A stretch of DNA of 64,000 nt from Kangiellaceae bacterium (lineage in GTDB: Bacteria; Pseudomonadota; Gammaproteobacteria; Enterobacterales; Kangiellaceae): NCBI GenBank assembly GCA_013373015.1, contig JABXIQ010000035.1, positions 1-64,000 of the forward strand, written 5' to 3'. Position numbers and translations under genes: made by a program. This document shows positions 54,759 through 62,570 of this stretch, piece after piece. Numbering within the stretch: the stretch's first letter is position 1; each line of letters starts with the position of its first letter. Under the pieces are notes generated by a model. The model was not told the origin of the DNA. It did not search any database and was given only the letters and a program-made list of their open reading frames with translations.

Positions 54759-55745
54759 CTAGCTGTGCGAGTTATGCTGTGGGTGCAGAGATTTAGCCAA
54801 AATATGCTCATCATTTTTAATGATGGTATTGGCATTTCCCACTATTAATGGGTCAGGTTTACGAACTATTCGAGTATTTTTGTTCGGATAATCCAGCTGC
54901 GACAAGAAGTGCAACATACAATTAATTCGAGCACGTTTCTTATCATCTGATTTCACCACTGTCCAAGGTGCATCGGCGGTATGAGTATAGAAAAACATGG
55001 CTTCTTTGGCTTCTGTATAATCATCCCATTTGTCCAGCGACTGTACATCAATAGGACTGAGCTTCCATTGTTTTAGCGGGTCAACTTTACGCTTGGTGAA
55101 ACGCATTTTTTGCTCGGGTTGGCTTACCGAGAACCAATACTTAAACAGCATAATATCACTGCGAACTAGCATTCTTTCGAGGTCTGGGACTTGGCGCATG
55201 AACTCTAAATATTCCGAAGGCTGGCAAAAATTCATCACTCGCTCTACACCCGCGCGGTTATACCAGCTACGATCAAATAATACCATTTCACCGTTAGTGG
55301 GTAGGTGCTTGATATAACGTTGGAAATACCATTGGCCTTTTTCTTCTTCGGTGGGCTTTTCTAAAGCCACTACTCGTGCCGCACGCGGGTTAAGATGTTC
55401 CATAAATCTTTTGATAGTACCGCCTTTACCTGCAGCATCACGTCCTTCAAAGATTAAAACAATCTTTTTGCCACTCTCTTTAACCCAGCGCTGTACTTTT
55501 AATAATTCAACCTGAAGTTCTTGTTTGTGATTTTCATAGGTAGAGCGTTTAATTTTCGTTCTGTAGGGATATTCAGAAGAGTAAAAGCTTTTCTCGATGG
55601 CGGCTTTATCGTGCTTTATTTCAGCTAATTTATGACGTAGCTCTCCACCATGTAATTCTTCCTTGTCCTGTGCGGGGTTTTTAGATGTAGGCTCAGTTTT
55701 TTGTTTTGTGTTCAATGATACAGAGTTTGATGTTGGACTAGACAT
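54759..55745 (-). CDS. ppk2: Polyphosphate kinase 2
   Basis: A 328-residue PPK2 that transfers phosphate between polyphosphate and nucleoside diphosphates. After a ~65-residue charged N-terminal extension, Walker A FEGRDAAGKGGTIKR (99-113), the MVLFDRSWYNRAGVERVM Walker B/lid (154-171), and the RMLVRSDIMLFKYWFSVSQPEQ and VKSDDKKRARINCMLHFLSQL segments place it in the class I group. Convergent with the transporter, divergent from a YkgJ-type gene. Confidence 0.95.
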   Translation of the reverse strand: MSSPTSNSVSLNTKQKTEPTSKNPAQDKEELHGGELRHKLAEIKHDKAAIEKSFYSSEYPYRTKIKRSTYENHKQELQVELLKVQRWVKESGKKIVLIFEGRDAAGKGGTIKRFMEHLNPRAARVVALEKPTEEEKGQWYFQRYIKHLPTNGEMVLFDRSWYNRAGVERVMNFCQPSEYLEFMRQVPDLERMLVRSDIMLFKYWFSVSQPEQKMRFTKRKVDPLKQWKLSPIDVQSLDKWDDYTEAKEAMFFYTHTADAPWTVVKSDDKKRARINCMLHFLSQLDYPNKNTRIVRKPDPLIVGNANTIIKNDEHILAKSLHPQHNSHS

Positions 55746-55961
55746 TCGATTACCTCGCAGTTATTAACTCATATTGCTAGTATAGAAAAAACTGTTGGTG
55801 AGCTGTAGCACACAAAGGGCTTGACTTGATCTAGATCAATAGAAAATAGACGAATAAAGGAATTTCGTAGCGGTTTATTATCAAGCTAGACAAATTAATG
55901 GAATTGTCATTAAAATTCACTGTTCTCAACCTTGGTCTTTGCGTGAGCCTTTTATCAAACC

Positions 55962-56333
55962 ATGAGCGCTAATTTTTGTATGACTTGCGGTGCCTGTTGT
56001 GCAACCTTTCGGGTGTCATTCTATTGGGGTGAAACTGATGATTCTTATTTTGGCACTGTTCCCCAGCAATTGACACAAAAACTCAATCATCAGCGTGTTT
56101 GCATGAGTGGCACTAATCAAAAACAGCCGCGCTGTGTAGCTTTAGTTGGAGAGGTTGGACAGGAAGTGTCATGCTCCATTTATCAACAACGTCCAAGCCC
56201 TTGCCGTGAGTTTTTAGCTAATCAAGATGGGGTTAACCCTGATTGTGATAAAGCGCGAGCTCGATACGGTTTAGTCCCTATTCATGTAATAGATATCGAG
56301 CCTAGCAATGGCGAGCAGGAAATTGTGGCGTAA
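55962..56333 (+). CDS. YkgJ family cysteine-cluster protein
   Basis: A 123-residue protein with the motif C-M-T-C-G-A-C-C near the N terminus, CVALVGEVGQEVSCSIYQQRPSPCREF and a further C in NPDCDKARARYG, the conserved cysteine pattern of YkgJ/UPF0153 proteins that probably bind zinc or an Fe-S cluster. Function unknown. It is convergent with dsbD, 15 bp apart. Confidence 0.9.
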   Translation: MSANFCMTCGACCATFRVSFYWGETDDSYFGTVPQQLTQKLNHQRVCMSGTNQKQPRCVALVGEVGQEVSCSIYQQRPSPCREFLANQDGVNPDCDKARARYGLVPIHVIDIEPSNGEQEIVA

Positions 56334-56348
56334 AGCCTCAGTGCAGGA

Positions 56349-58142
56349 TCATGGGTTAAAAGCTGCTTTTATTCTCTTTTCAAAAGTTTGAGCATCTTCA
56401 AAACCTGTAGCTCTAAACTTAGGCAACTCATTGCCTTGAGCATCAAAAAACATAATGCTTGGTAAGCCTAGTACTTCAAAGGCTTCCATCAGTTCTACAT
56501 CAGCTGCGTCATTAGCGGTTACGTCAGCTTGTAACAAAAGTGTATTGGATAAAGCGGCTGCAACTTTTGCGTCGCTGAACACAAGCGCTTCAAATTCGTA
56601 ACAGGCAGCACACCATTCAGCAAAAAAATCAAGCATTACGGTTTTACCTTGCGCATTGGCTTGGGTAACCATTTCTTCCAGTTGAGCTAGTGTTTTTATG
56701 CGCTCAAAGGGCAAATGGCTTTGTTTACTAATGCTAGCGCTGTCTGATATTCCATTTTTTAGAGGGTTAAGTAAGTCTCGATTGCTTTTTGCGCCACCTA
56801 CCATTAAGAGTGCGCCATAGATCATTAAGATTAAACCAACAGCTTTGAATAAATTACTCCAACCAGTGTGAGCCAATTGATTTTTCAATAAAAAGAAACC
56901 AGGAATGATGGATAATAAAGCCCAGCCGTACATATAGATCGAGTTAGGCAATAGGTGTTTGATTAAATATAAAGCCACAGCCAACATAGCCACACCAAAT
57001 GCCGCCTTGATTCCGTCCATCCAAGGGCCAGCTTTGGGCAGGAATTTGCCTTCTGTAACAGCGATGATTATAAGCGGAATGCCCATGCCGATGCCAAGGC
57101 CGTATAAGGCGGTTGCTCCTAGAAAAAGATCTCCAGATTGAGCAATAAATAATAGAATTGCAATTAAAGGAACTGTTACACAAGGTGAGACAATTAAGGC
57201 CGAGATTGCCCCCATAATTGCAGTACCGATATAGCCGCCTTTTTGTGAGTTGCTTTTATTGGCTAGTTTGGCTTGCAAACTGGCTGGGAGTTGTAGCTCA
57301 TAAAACCCAAACATAGATAAGGATAAGATCACAAAGACGATAGCTGCGCCAATAACGAAAAATGGACTTTGCAAGTACCCCGACAATGACTTGCCTGCAA
57401 GCGCCACTAAAACGCCAAAAATAGCGTAAACAATTGCAACTGCTTGGGTGTAGGTGAGCGATAATCCAAAGGCGCGGCGAGTGCTAATATCTTTTCCTTG
57501 TCCTGCAATAATGCCAGAAATAATCGGGATCATGGGAAAGACGCATGGCGTGAAAGTTAAACCAAGCCCTATCAAGATAAATTTAAAGAAATTCCAGATG
57601 GCGCTATTATCTTCAAGGCTTGTGATTAAGCTATCTTGCTCGCTAACAAACTCAGTGGTAGCGCCTTTTTGTATAACTGAGGCTACGCCATCAATGGCTA
57701 AAGTTACCGTTCGAGTGGTTGGTGGATAGCACAAGCGATCAGTGGCACAACCTTGAAAATCGACGCTAAAATTGATTTCCGATTGCGCATTACTAAAAGG
57801 CACAGAGGCTTCAAAAAAGTTATGATAAACCTCAGTCATGCCGAAGTAAGGGTCATCTTTAACTTTGCCCTCTGGCATTAAGGCTTCACCCAGCGTGGCA
57901 TTGTCACTGTTGAATGCGAAACGCTCCCGATACATATAGTAATCTTCAGCGATTTCAAATTTAACCAGAATGTTATTATCTAGCACTTCTACCTGTAGCT
58001 TGAATGCTTCATCAACGGTCAGAAGCTCTTCTTGATTGCCCAGCAGTTCGTTGAGGTTAATGGTAAAAGCCTTTGCTTGGTTAATAACTAACCATGAGCT
58101 GGAGAATACTAATAACAAAAAGCCAAAAATAATCTTTTTCAT
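56349..58142 (-). CDS. dsbD: Thiol:disulfide interchange protein DsbD
   Basis: A 597-residue inner-membrane protein moving reducing equivalents from cytosolic thioredoxin to periplasmic partners. Signal peptide, N-terminal alpha domain with C...C in FQGCATDRLCYPP, a membrane beta domain with redox cysteines in FTPCVFPMIPIISGI and VSPCVTVPLIAILL, and a C-terminal thioredoxin gamma domain with the WCAACYEFE site. It starts 28 bp after the apbE-like gene, on the same strand as the tlpA-DUF4266-DUF3570-apbE genes, so it is probably the reductant supply of that operon. Confidence 0.95.
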   Translation of the reverse strand: MKKIIFGFLLLVFSSSWLVINQAKAFTINLNELLGNQEELLTVDEAFKLQVEVLDNNILVKFEIAEDYYMYRERFAFNSDNATLGEALMPEGKVKDDPYFGMTEVYHNFFEASVPFSNAQSEINFSVDFQGCATDRLCYPPTTRTVTLAIDGVASVIQKGATTEFVSEQDSLITSLEDNSAIWNFFKFILIGLGLTFTPCVFPMIPIISGIIAGQGKDISTRRAFGLSLTYTQAVAIVYAIFGVLVALAGKSLSGYLQSPFFVIGAAIVFVILSLSMFGFYELQLPASLQAKLANKSNSQKGGYIGTAIMGAISALIVSPCVTVPLIAILLFIAQSGDLFLGATALYGLGIGMGIPLIIIAVTEGKFLPKAGPWMDGIKAAFGVAMLAVALYLIKHLLPNSIYMYGWALLSIIPGFFLLKNQLAHTGWSNLFKAVGLILMIYGALLMVGGAKSNRDLLNPLKNGISDSASISKQSHLPFERIKTLAQLEEMVTQANAQGKTVMLDFFAEWCAACYEFEALVFSDAKVAAALSNTLLLQADVTANDAADVELMEAFEVLGLPSIMFFDAQGNELPKFRATGFEDAQTFEKRIKAAFNP

Positions 58143-58170
58143 TTAAAAAACTCTATTGTCTTGAGGTGTC

Positions 58171-59073
58171 TTAACGTCTTTGGATCCAGTGCTTAACTTG
58201 TTGGGCTTGTAGAAAACGCTCTGCCCCTTTGCCTTTTAGCATGGCTATGGTCGAAAGCATACCCGCTTGAGTACAATTTTCAGCCATAACCGTAATAGAA
58301 GCGGCTGCGTGCTCTACTGGCCAACCCGTATTCGGGTCTAATACATGGCTGAGGATTTTACCATGATCCGTGAGATAACGCTTACTATCGCCACTGGTAG
58401 CTACTGCGCCAAAGCGAAGTCCAATCTTTGGCTGCTGTTTACCACCCAGGGCAATAGGCTCAATACCTATTGCCCAATGTGGTCTAGAATCAGGTGGTTT
58501 TGTTGAATAGATATCGCCGCCAAAATTAATCAAAACGGGTGCTTCGGTTAGTTGTTTCACCAGCATTGCAGCACTATCCACAGCATATTCCTTGCCAATC
58601 CCACCAAAATCTATAGCCATGCCAGAGGGCATTGTTAGCAATGGTTTATTCCATTGCACTTTGTGCCAGCCTACCATCGCTAGAAGTAGTTTGACTTCGC
58701 TTTCTTCAGGAATGTTACAACTTCCATCAAATTTCCATAATTTCCCTAATATACCAGAACTAATATCAAACATACCTTCGCTGGATTGGTAGCAAAAATC
58801 TGCAAAATCAATCAGTTTGGCGGTTTCATCATCGACCTTGATGCTCTCGCCTAAGGCATGGTTAATTTTATAGATAACGTTGTCTTTTCTATAGCGACTA
58901 AATGTAGTTTCGATGCGCCAAGCTTCTTGCGCTGCTGTTTGGCAAACTTTTCGGGCAAGCTGCATATCATCAGTTTCGATAAGAACTTCGCAAGGACCTG
59001 CCATGGCTTGAAATGAGCCAGTAACAAACCCTTGCGAGCTTCGGTAGGAAACCGTTCGTTGCGGTAACGCCAT
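58171..59073 (-). CDS. ApbE-like FAD:protein FMN transferase, signal-less variant
   Basis: A 300-residue ApbE-fold protein. GMAIDFGGIGKEYAVD, APVLINFGGDIY, VATSGDSKRYLTDHGKILSHVLDPNTGWPV and CTQAGMLSTIAMLKG correspond to ApbE motifs. Two oddities: it begins right at the catalytic domain with no signal peptide or lipobox (no in-frame start exists upstream), and the metal-binding Asp expected in A-D-x-L-[SA]-T is Gly271 (AGMLST), with Thr275 kept. It may be a cytosolic or modified enzyme. It lies between the DUF3570 and dsbD genes. Confidence 0.88.
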   Translation of the reverse strand: MALPQRTVSYRSSQGFVTGSFQAMAGPCEVLIETDDMQLARKVCQTAAQEAWRIETTFSRYRKDNVIYKINHALGESIKVDDETAKLIDFADFCYQSSEGMFDISSGILGKLWKFDGSCNIPEESEVKLLLAMVGWHKVQWNKPLLTMPSGMAIDFGGIGKEYAVDSAAMLVKQLTEAPVLINFGGDIYSTKPPDSRPHWAIGIEPIALGGKQQPKIGLRFGAVATSGDSKRYLTDHGKILSHVLDPNTGWPVEHAAASITVMAENCTQAGMLSTIAMLKGKGAERFLQAQQVKHWIQRR

Positions 59074-59092
59074 AAGTTTTACTGAGTTAAGG

Positions 59093-60412
59093 TTAAAAAC
59101 TGTAATTGATCCTTAACATAACGGCATTCCAGTCAGGTAACAAGGTTTGATCTTGTAGTACACCAAACTTGGCGGGTTCGGTGGGTGACTGGGCATAATA
59201 TTCTAACGCTATTCGCCAAGTTTGATCTGATTGAGTCGTCCAACCGTACTCCAGCCCAACTGTTACAGCATCATACTCCGCTAAACGATAGTCTGCAGAA
59301 GCATAAGTCGGCAAAGCTTGTGCTTGTAATAGATAGGGTTGATAAAATTCTGCTGCAGTCTGAGTATAATAGCGAACATGCGGTTGTATGTAGCTATCAT
59401 TATTCAGCGCAAAGCGGTATTTGAGGTCAACGGTATGAGAATCAATATCCCAATCATCGGTCATATAGCGGTATGACACATCAACAACGTCACCGTCAAT
59501 AAAACGCTTGTAACGGCCAAAAAGGCTATGTTTGGTTCTTTTATCTGGTCGATTTTCAAAGAGTACATTTGCGGTGGCGATGCCATCATCAAAATAATTA
59601 CCATCAGCACCTAAAACACTGAGTACCTTATAAGGATCGTTGTGATAACCATCGGACATACTGTAAGAATAGTTAAGTTGAAATAAACTATATTTATCAA
59701 TGACTTGAGTCATTCCAAATAGTATATCTAAAGTATCCTTATCTTGTGTACCGTCGAGTTTGGCTTGAGATGCGCCTACAGGCTGCATGCGACTCAATGC
59801 AATCGGTGCACCTCCAACGGGGTCAATGGTATCCGAAGCGAAGGATAAGCCTGCAAATAATGTCGTATTGTTATTGTTAAAGTCATGGCTAATGTTGGCG
59901 TTTACCGAAGCAGAAAAATAATCATACTCATTAGATGCATTCGCTCCCACTGTCATCTGTGTGCTTTCTGCTAAAGGAAAGCTCCAATTGGCAGCTAAAG
60001 CAACACGAGTATCTTTGAAGCTATCATCTAATGGATAAACGTTAGCGCCAACTTGGTAATCTGCATTACCAGATGGTGTCGTAAATGTTTGCACTTGATT
60101 TGAAGCCACTGCCCCACTCGGAGAGGCGCCAGTTAACGAATCAACGGTTAGCTTAAAACTGATAGATTCGTCTTCGTCTAACTGTTTACTGGCCATAAAT
60201 ACTGGTTCAAAGGCTTGTACGCGGCTATCGCTCTCCGAATAGAATAATAAAGCTGCATCAAATTTCCATTCGTAATCTGAGGCCGTCTGTTCGGTTTGGT
60301 TGTTGGTAGGACTTGATAAAGAATCTGTGTCTTGCTGAGAAAGTGCGGGTTGAGTTAATAGCGCAAGAGTGGCACTGGCTAAAGAAGTTTTGATAATTTT
60401 GTTTTTATTCAT
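59093..60412 (-). CDS. DUF3570 outer-membrane barrel protein
   Basis: A 439-residue exported protein: signal peptide about 1-25 (cleavage after ALS), then a beta-rich body of alternating strands with aromatic girdles, ending in ...LRINYSF, the terminal-Phe signature of outer-membrane beta-barrels. This matches DUF3570. Residues 91-97 read D-S-L-T-G-A-S, similar to ApbE flavinylation targets (D-x-x-[ST]-G-A-[ST]). Its function is unknown. It has a strong AAGGAA ribosome site and lies 15 bp after the DUF4266 gene and 19 bp before the apbE-like gene. Confidence 0.9.
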   Translation of the reverse strand: MNKNKIIKTSLASATLALLTQPALSQQDTDSLSSPTNNQTEQTASDYEWKFDAALLFYSESDSRVQAFEPVFMASKQLDEDESISFKLTVDSLTGASPSGAVASNQVQTFTTPSGNADYQVGANVYPLDDSFKDTRVALAANWSFPLAESTQMTVGANASNEYDYFSASVNANISHDFNNNNTTLFAGLSFASDTIDPVGGAPIALSRMQPVGASQAKLDGTQDKDTLDILFGMTQVIDKYSLFQLNYSYSMSDGYHNDPYKVLSVLGADGNYFDDGIATANVLFENRPDKRTKHSLFGRYKRFIDGDVVDVSYRYMTDDWDIDSHTVDLKYRFALNNDSYIQPHVRYYTQTAAEFYQPYLLQAQALPTYASADYRLAEYDAVTVGLEYGWTTQSDQTWRIALEYYAQSPTEPAKFGVLQDQTLLPDWNAVMLRINYSF

Positions 60413-60427
60413 AGTAATTCCTTAGGT

Positions 60428-60649
60428 TTAGTTACAACCACAACCGCCGCCAGCGTAAGATTTGCCGCCACTAGAAGCCTCTTTGCTAAAATAAATGTGA
60501 TCATCTAACGCATCTGTAAGAGGTTGTTCATTTAATGCCATTTCAGGTTTTGCTAATACATCTTTTTCCCAGGGTTGAACACCCATAGTGGCGCAACCGC
60601 CCAGTGTGCTAATCAAAATAGCTAAAAGTAAAAGTCGTTTTTTTTGCAT
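60428..60649 (-). CDS. DUF4266 small lipoprotein
   Basis: A 73-residue lipoprotein with lipobox LGGC (C19), a short mature domain (VQPWEKDVLAKPEMAL, HIYFSKEA) and a Gly-rich C-terminal tail ending G-G-G-C-G-C-N with C70 and C72. This is the DUF4266 pattern. I start at the ATG 60649, which has GGAG 8 nt upstream; the longer frame to 60691 lacks a site. The vicinal cysteines next to a periplasmic thioredoxin gene suggest redox or metal chemistry, but this is inference. Confidence 0.88.
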   Translation of the reverse strand: MQKKRLLLLAILISTLGGCATMGVQPWEKDVLAKPEMALNEQPLTDALDDHIYFSKEASSGGKSYAGGGCGCN

Positions 60650-60706
60650 GAAGTAGACTCCAGTATTGATTTCAATAGACTGATTTTTCAAAAGATAAAA
60701 GTTGAT

Positions 60707-61243
60707 TTATTGAGCTACATTGGTAGCTTGCGTTATTGGCTGTTCAGAGTCATTACTATTGTGCTCAGCAATGGGTTGGACAAGCAAGGACTCGATATAT
60801 TGTTGTAATACTTGAATATCTTTTTGCCTAAAGCCCTTATGTAGGTATTTTGCGACTCCCTCTCGATTGAAAATATAAGTGCTAGGCATGGCTTGAACTT
60901 GGAATTGTTTAGCTATTTCTCCATCAGGATCGAAAATCACCTCAAAATTTGCAGGGTATTGTTGTAGGAACTGTTTCGCTTGCTCAATATCATTATCTTC
61001 GTTGATTGCCAGAATAACGAAGTCTTGCGAAGCAAATCGCTCATTGAATTGATTCATCGCGGGAAACGATTTCCGGCATGGACCACACCATGAGGCCCAA
61101 AAATCTACATAAACCACTTTGTTCTGGTATTGGCTTAGATCTAATGTTTCGGATTGAGCAGGTTCTACATATCCTAGAGTGATAGCAGCCACGGCAATTG
61201 AGATTGTTAATACTCTAGGCAAAAAGCTAATTAATATTTTCAC
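60707..61243 (-). CDS. TlpA/ResA-type exported thioredoxin-like protein
   Basis: A 178-residue thioredoxin-fold protein. Signal peptide or anchor about 1-31; redox site W52-C53-G-P-C56 in FWASWCGPCRKSFPAM; cis-Pro P120 in QAMPSTYIF. A low-complexity Gln/Asn/Ser-rich C-terminal tail ends it. It likely reduces a periplasmic partner and is itself reduced by DsbD encoded four genes downstream. The start codon is GTG (61243), first gene of the operon. Confidence 0.93.
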   Translation of the reverse strand: MKILISFLPRVLTISIAVAAITLGYVEPAQSETLDLSQYQNKVVYVDFWASWCGPCRKSFPAMNQFNERFASQDFVILAINEDNDIEQAKQFLQQYPANFEVIFDPDGEIAKQFQVQAMPSTYIFNREGVAKYLHKGFRQKDIQVLQQYIESLLVQPIAEHNSNDSEQPITQATNVAQ

Positions 61244-61273
61244 AGTTAAAATTATTAGTTGAATAATAGGCTG

Positions 61274-61301
61274 AATTTACTCTTAACTAACCGCTAGACA
61301 A
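61274..61301 (-). promoter_or_regulatory. Predicted promoter of the tlpA-DUF4266-DUF3570-apbE-dsbD operon
   Basis: On the minus strand -35 TTGTCT (61296-61301) and -10 TAAATT (61274-61279) have a 16-bp spacer. The palindrome at 61303-61314 sits immediately upstream of the -35 box, centred about 7 bp before it, near position -41.5, where class II activators bind. Motif-based inference. Confidence 0.45.
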
Positions 61302-61302
61302 T

Positions 61303-61314
61303 GGGCATATGGCC
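61303..61314. promoter_or_regulatory. Palindrome 1 (GGGCATATGGCC), likely operator
   Basis: A 12-bp dyad with one mismatched pair sharing the core GG-N-CATATG-N-CC with the second site at 61367-61378. Centres are 64 bp apart, about six helical turns, so both lie on the same DNA face. Likely bound by the adjacent LuxR-type regulator. Confidence 0.5.
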
Positions 61315-61366
61315 TAATTTAGGTGAAATTGTTTAATAAACTTAATAATTGCGTACTCTAACAATA

Positions 61367-61378
61367 GGACATATGTCC
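61367..61378. promoter_or_regulatory. Palindrome 2 (GGACATATGTCC), likely operator
   Basis: A perfect 12-bp palindrome overlapping the -35 region of the regulator's own promoter (-10 TATAAT at 61398-61403). Suits autoregulation by the regulator encoded at 61514. Confidence 0.55.
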
Positions 61379-61397
61379 ATTATCATGAAAAAATGTT

Positions 61398-61403
61398 TAT
61401 AAT
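61398..61403 (+). promoter_or_regulatory. -10 box of the LuxR-type regulator gene
   Basis: A consensus TATAAT 111 bp before the regulator ATG. The matching -35 region (about 61374-61380) is poor and overlaps palindrome 2, a sign of regulator-dependent expression. Confidence 0.45.
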
Positions 61404-61513
61404 GCTTTTTTTCACAAAACTTAGCGGTTTAATTTTTGTCCTAAGTTGAACTAAAGATACCGTGCTGTTTGATTATAAAAAAGTTAACCCATTGAGTAAG
61501 GCCCATTTGATAG

Positions 61514-62011
61514 ATGAGTAAATATAAATTAATTGCGCTCATTATAGCGCTAGCCGTTATTGCTATTGCTAATACACTAGATATGTTTAACGACTTAGCG
61601 CTTGACGTAAGTATGACTCATTTGCTTGAAGAAGGCGTTATAGTTGTGTTTTCAATTGGTTTGATGGGTTACTTGATTTATCACTTGTTACAACAAGCAA
61701 AGGTGTTAGAAAGTCTAAAGCGAGAGTTGAGTAGTACTCAGCAGCTAGTAAATGAGCAAACCGAAGAGTTGCGCCAAGCTCGTAAAGAATACAGTCAAGT
61801 TATCAAAAAACAGTTTGAGCAATGGGGTTTTAGTGAAACAGAGAAAAATACCGCTTATCTGTTACTCAAAGGCCTTAGCCTTAAAGAAGTTGCTGAAGTT
61901 AGGGACATTAAAGAAAAAACGGTGCGTCAACAAGCCTCCAATCTTTATTCCAAAGCAAATTTACCTGGTCGTCATGCTTTAGCAGCTTGGTTTTTTGAGG
62001 ATTTCCTTTAA
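61514..62011 (+). CDS. Membrane-anchored LuxR-type HTH regulator
   Basis: A 165-residue protein with two N-terminal TM helices (about 5-23 and 42-61), a coiled coil (about 68-100; LKRELSSTQQLVNEQTEELRQ), and a C-terminal LuxR-type helix-turn-helix (about 108-160; FSETEKNTAYLLLKGLSLKEVAEVRDIKEKTVRQQASNLYSKANLPGRHAL). The DNA-binding domain faces the cytoplasm, so it could sense envelope state directly. Divergent from the redox operon, with a shared 270-bp region holding both palindromes. Confidence 0.9.
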   Translation: MSKYKLIALIIALAVIAIANTLDMFNDLALDVSMTHLLEEGVIVVFSIGLMGYLIYHLLQQAKVLESLKRELSSTQQLVNEQTEELRQARKEYSQVIKKQFEQWGFSETEKNTAYLLLKGLSLKEVAEVRDIKEKTVRQQASNLYSKANLPGRHALAAWFFEDFL

Positions 62012-62014
62012 TTA

Positions 62015-62335
62015 TTACTTAAGTGAATCCGCTAGCCATTGCAGATAAGAGCCAGAAGCCTGCTCAATATTACAACTAATTAACTCAGGAACTTCATACG
62101 GATGTTCTTGTTCCAGCAAACCATCAAGCTTGTGTATCAGCTTTTCTTCAGTTTTGATCAACATTAAAATCTCAGCTTCTTGCTCAATCTCGCCTTGCCA
62201 TTGATAGACGCTGATAATATTGGGCAATAGATTGACGCAGGCTGCAAGTTTACGCTCAACCATCAGGCTCGCTAAATGCTGGGCAACCTCAAGATCAGGT
62301 GCAGTACACAGTGCTATTTGAAAATTTTTAGCCAT
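62015..62335 (-). CDS. cutA: Divalent-cation tolerance protein CutA
   Basis: A 106-residue trimeric CutA1 family protein: AALCTAPD-like N terminus (FQIALCTAPDLEVAQHLASLMVERKLAACVNLLPNIISVYQWQGEIE), EAEILMLIKTEE and EHPYEVPELISCNI. Its role in metal tolerance is not fully settled. Convergent with the LuxR-type gene, 3 bp apart. A dsbD-cutA linkage is common in gammaproteobacteria, which ties it loosely to the redox genes. Confidence 0.95.
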   Translation of the reverse strand: MAKNFQIALCTAPDLEVAQHLASLMVERKLAACVNLLPNIISVYQWQGEIEQEAEILMLIKTEEKLIHKLDGLLEQEHPYEVPELISCNIEQASGSYLQWLADSLK

Positions 62336-62570
62336 AGTTAATACATTGATTATTCGCTACCCGTTAGACCATGAATTCAACCATCGGCAGAAAACATCGA
62401 ACTTGCGAACCCGTAAATTGTCCCCATTATAAGGTAAAGTGTGAAAAAGTAATCTATGGCGCGGGTAAAGAAGCGTAAAGACCGTCAATCTAGCGATTAA
62501 ATCGTGAAAAAAAGGTCAAATTCATAAAATTTACAGTTAAGCAGTAACTGAACAACCTTAAGAGAATCCT

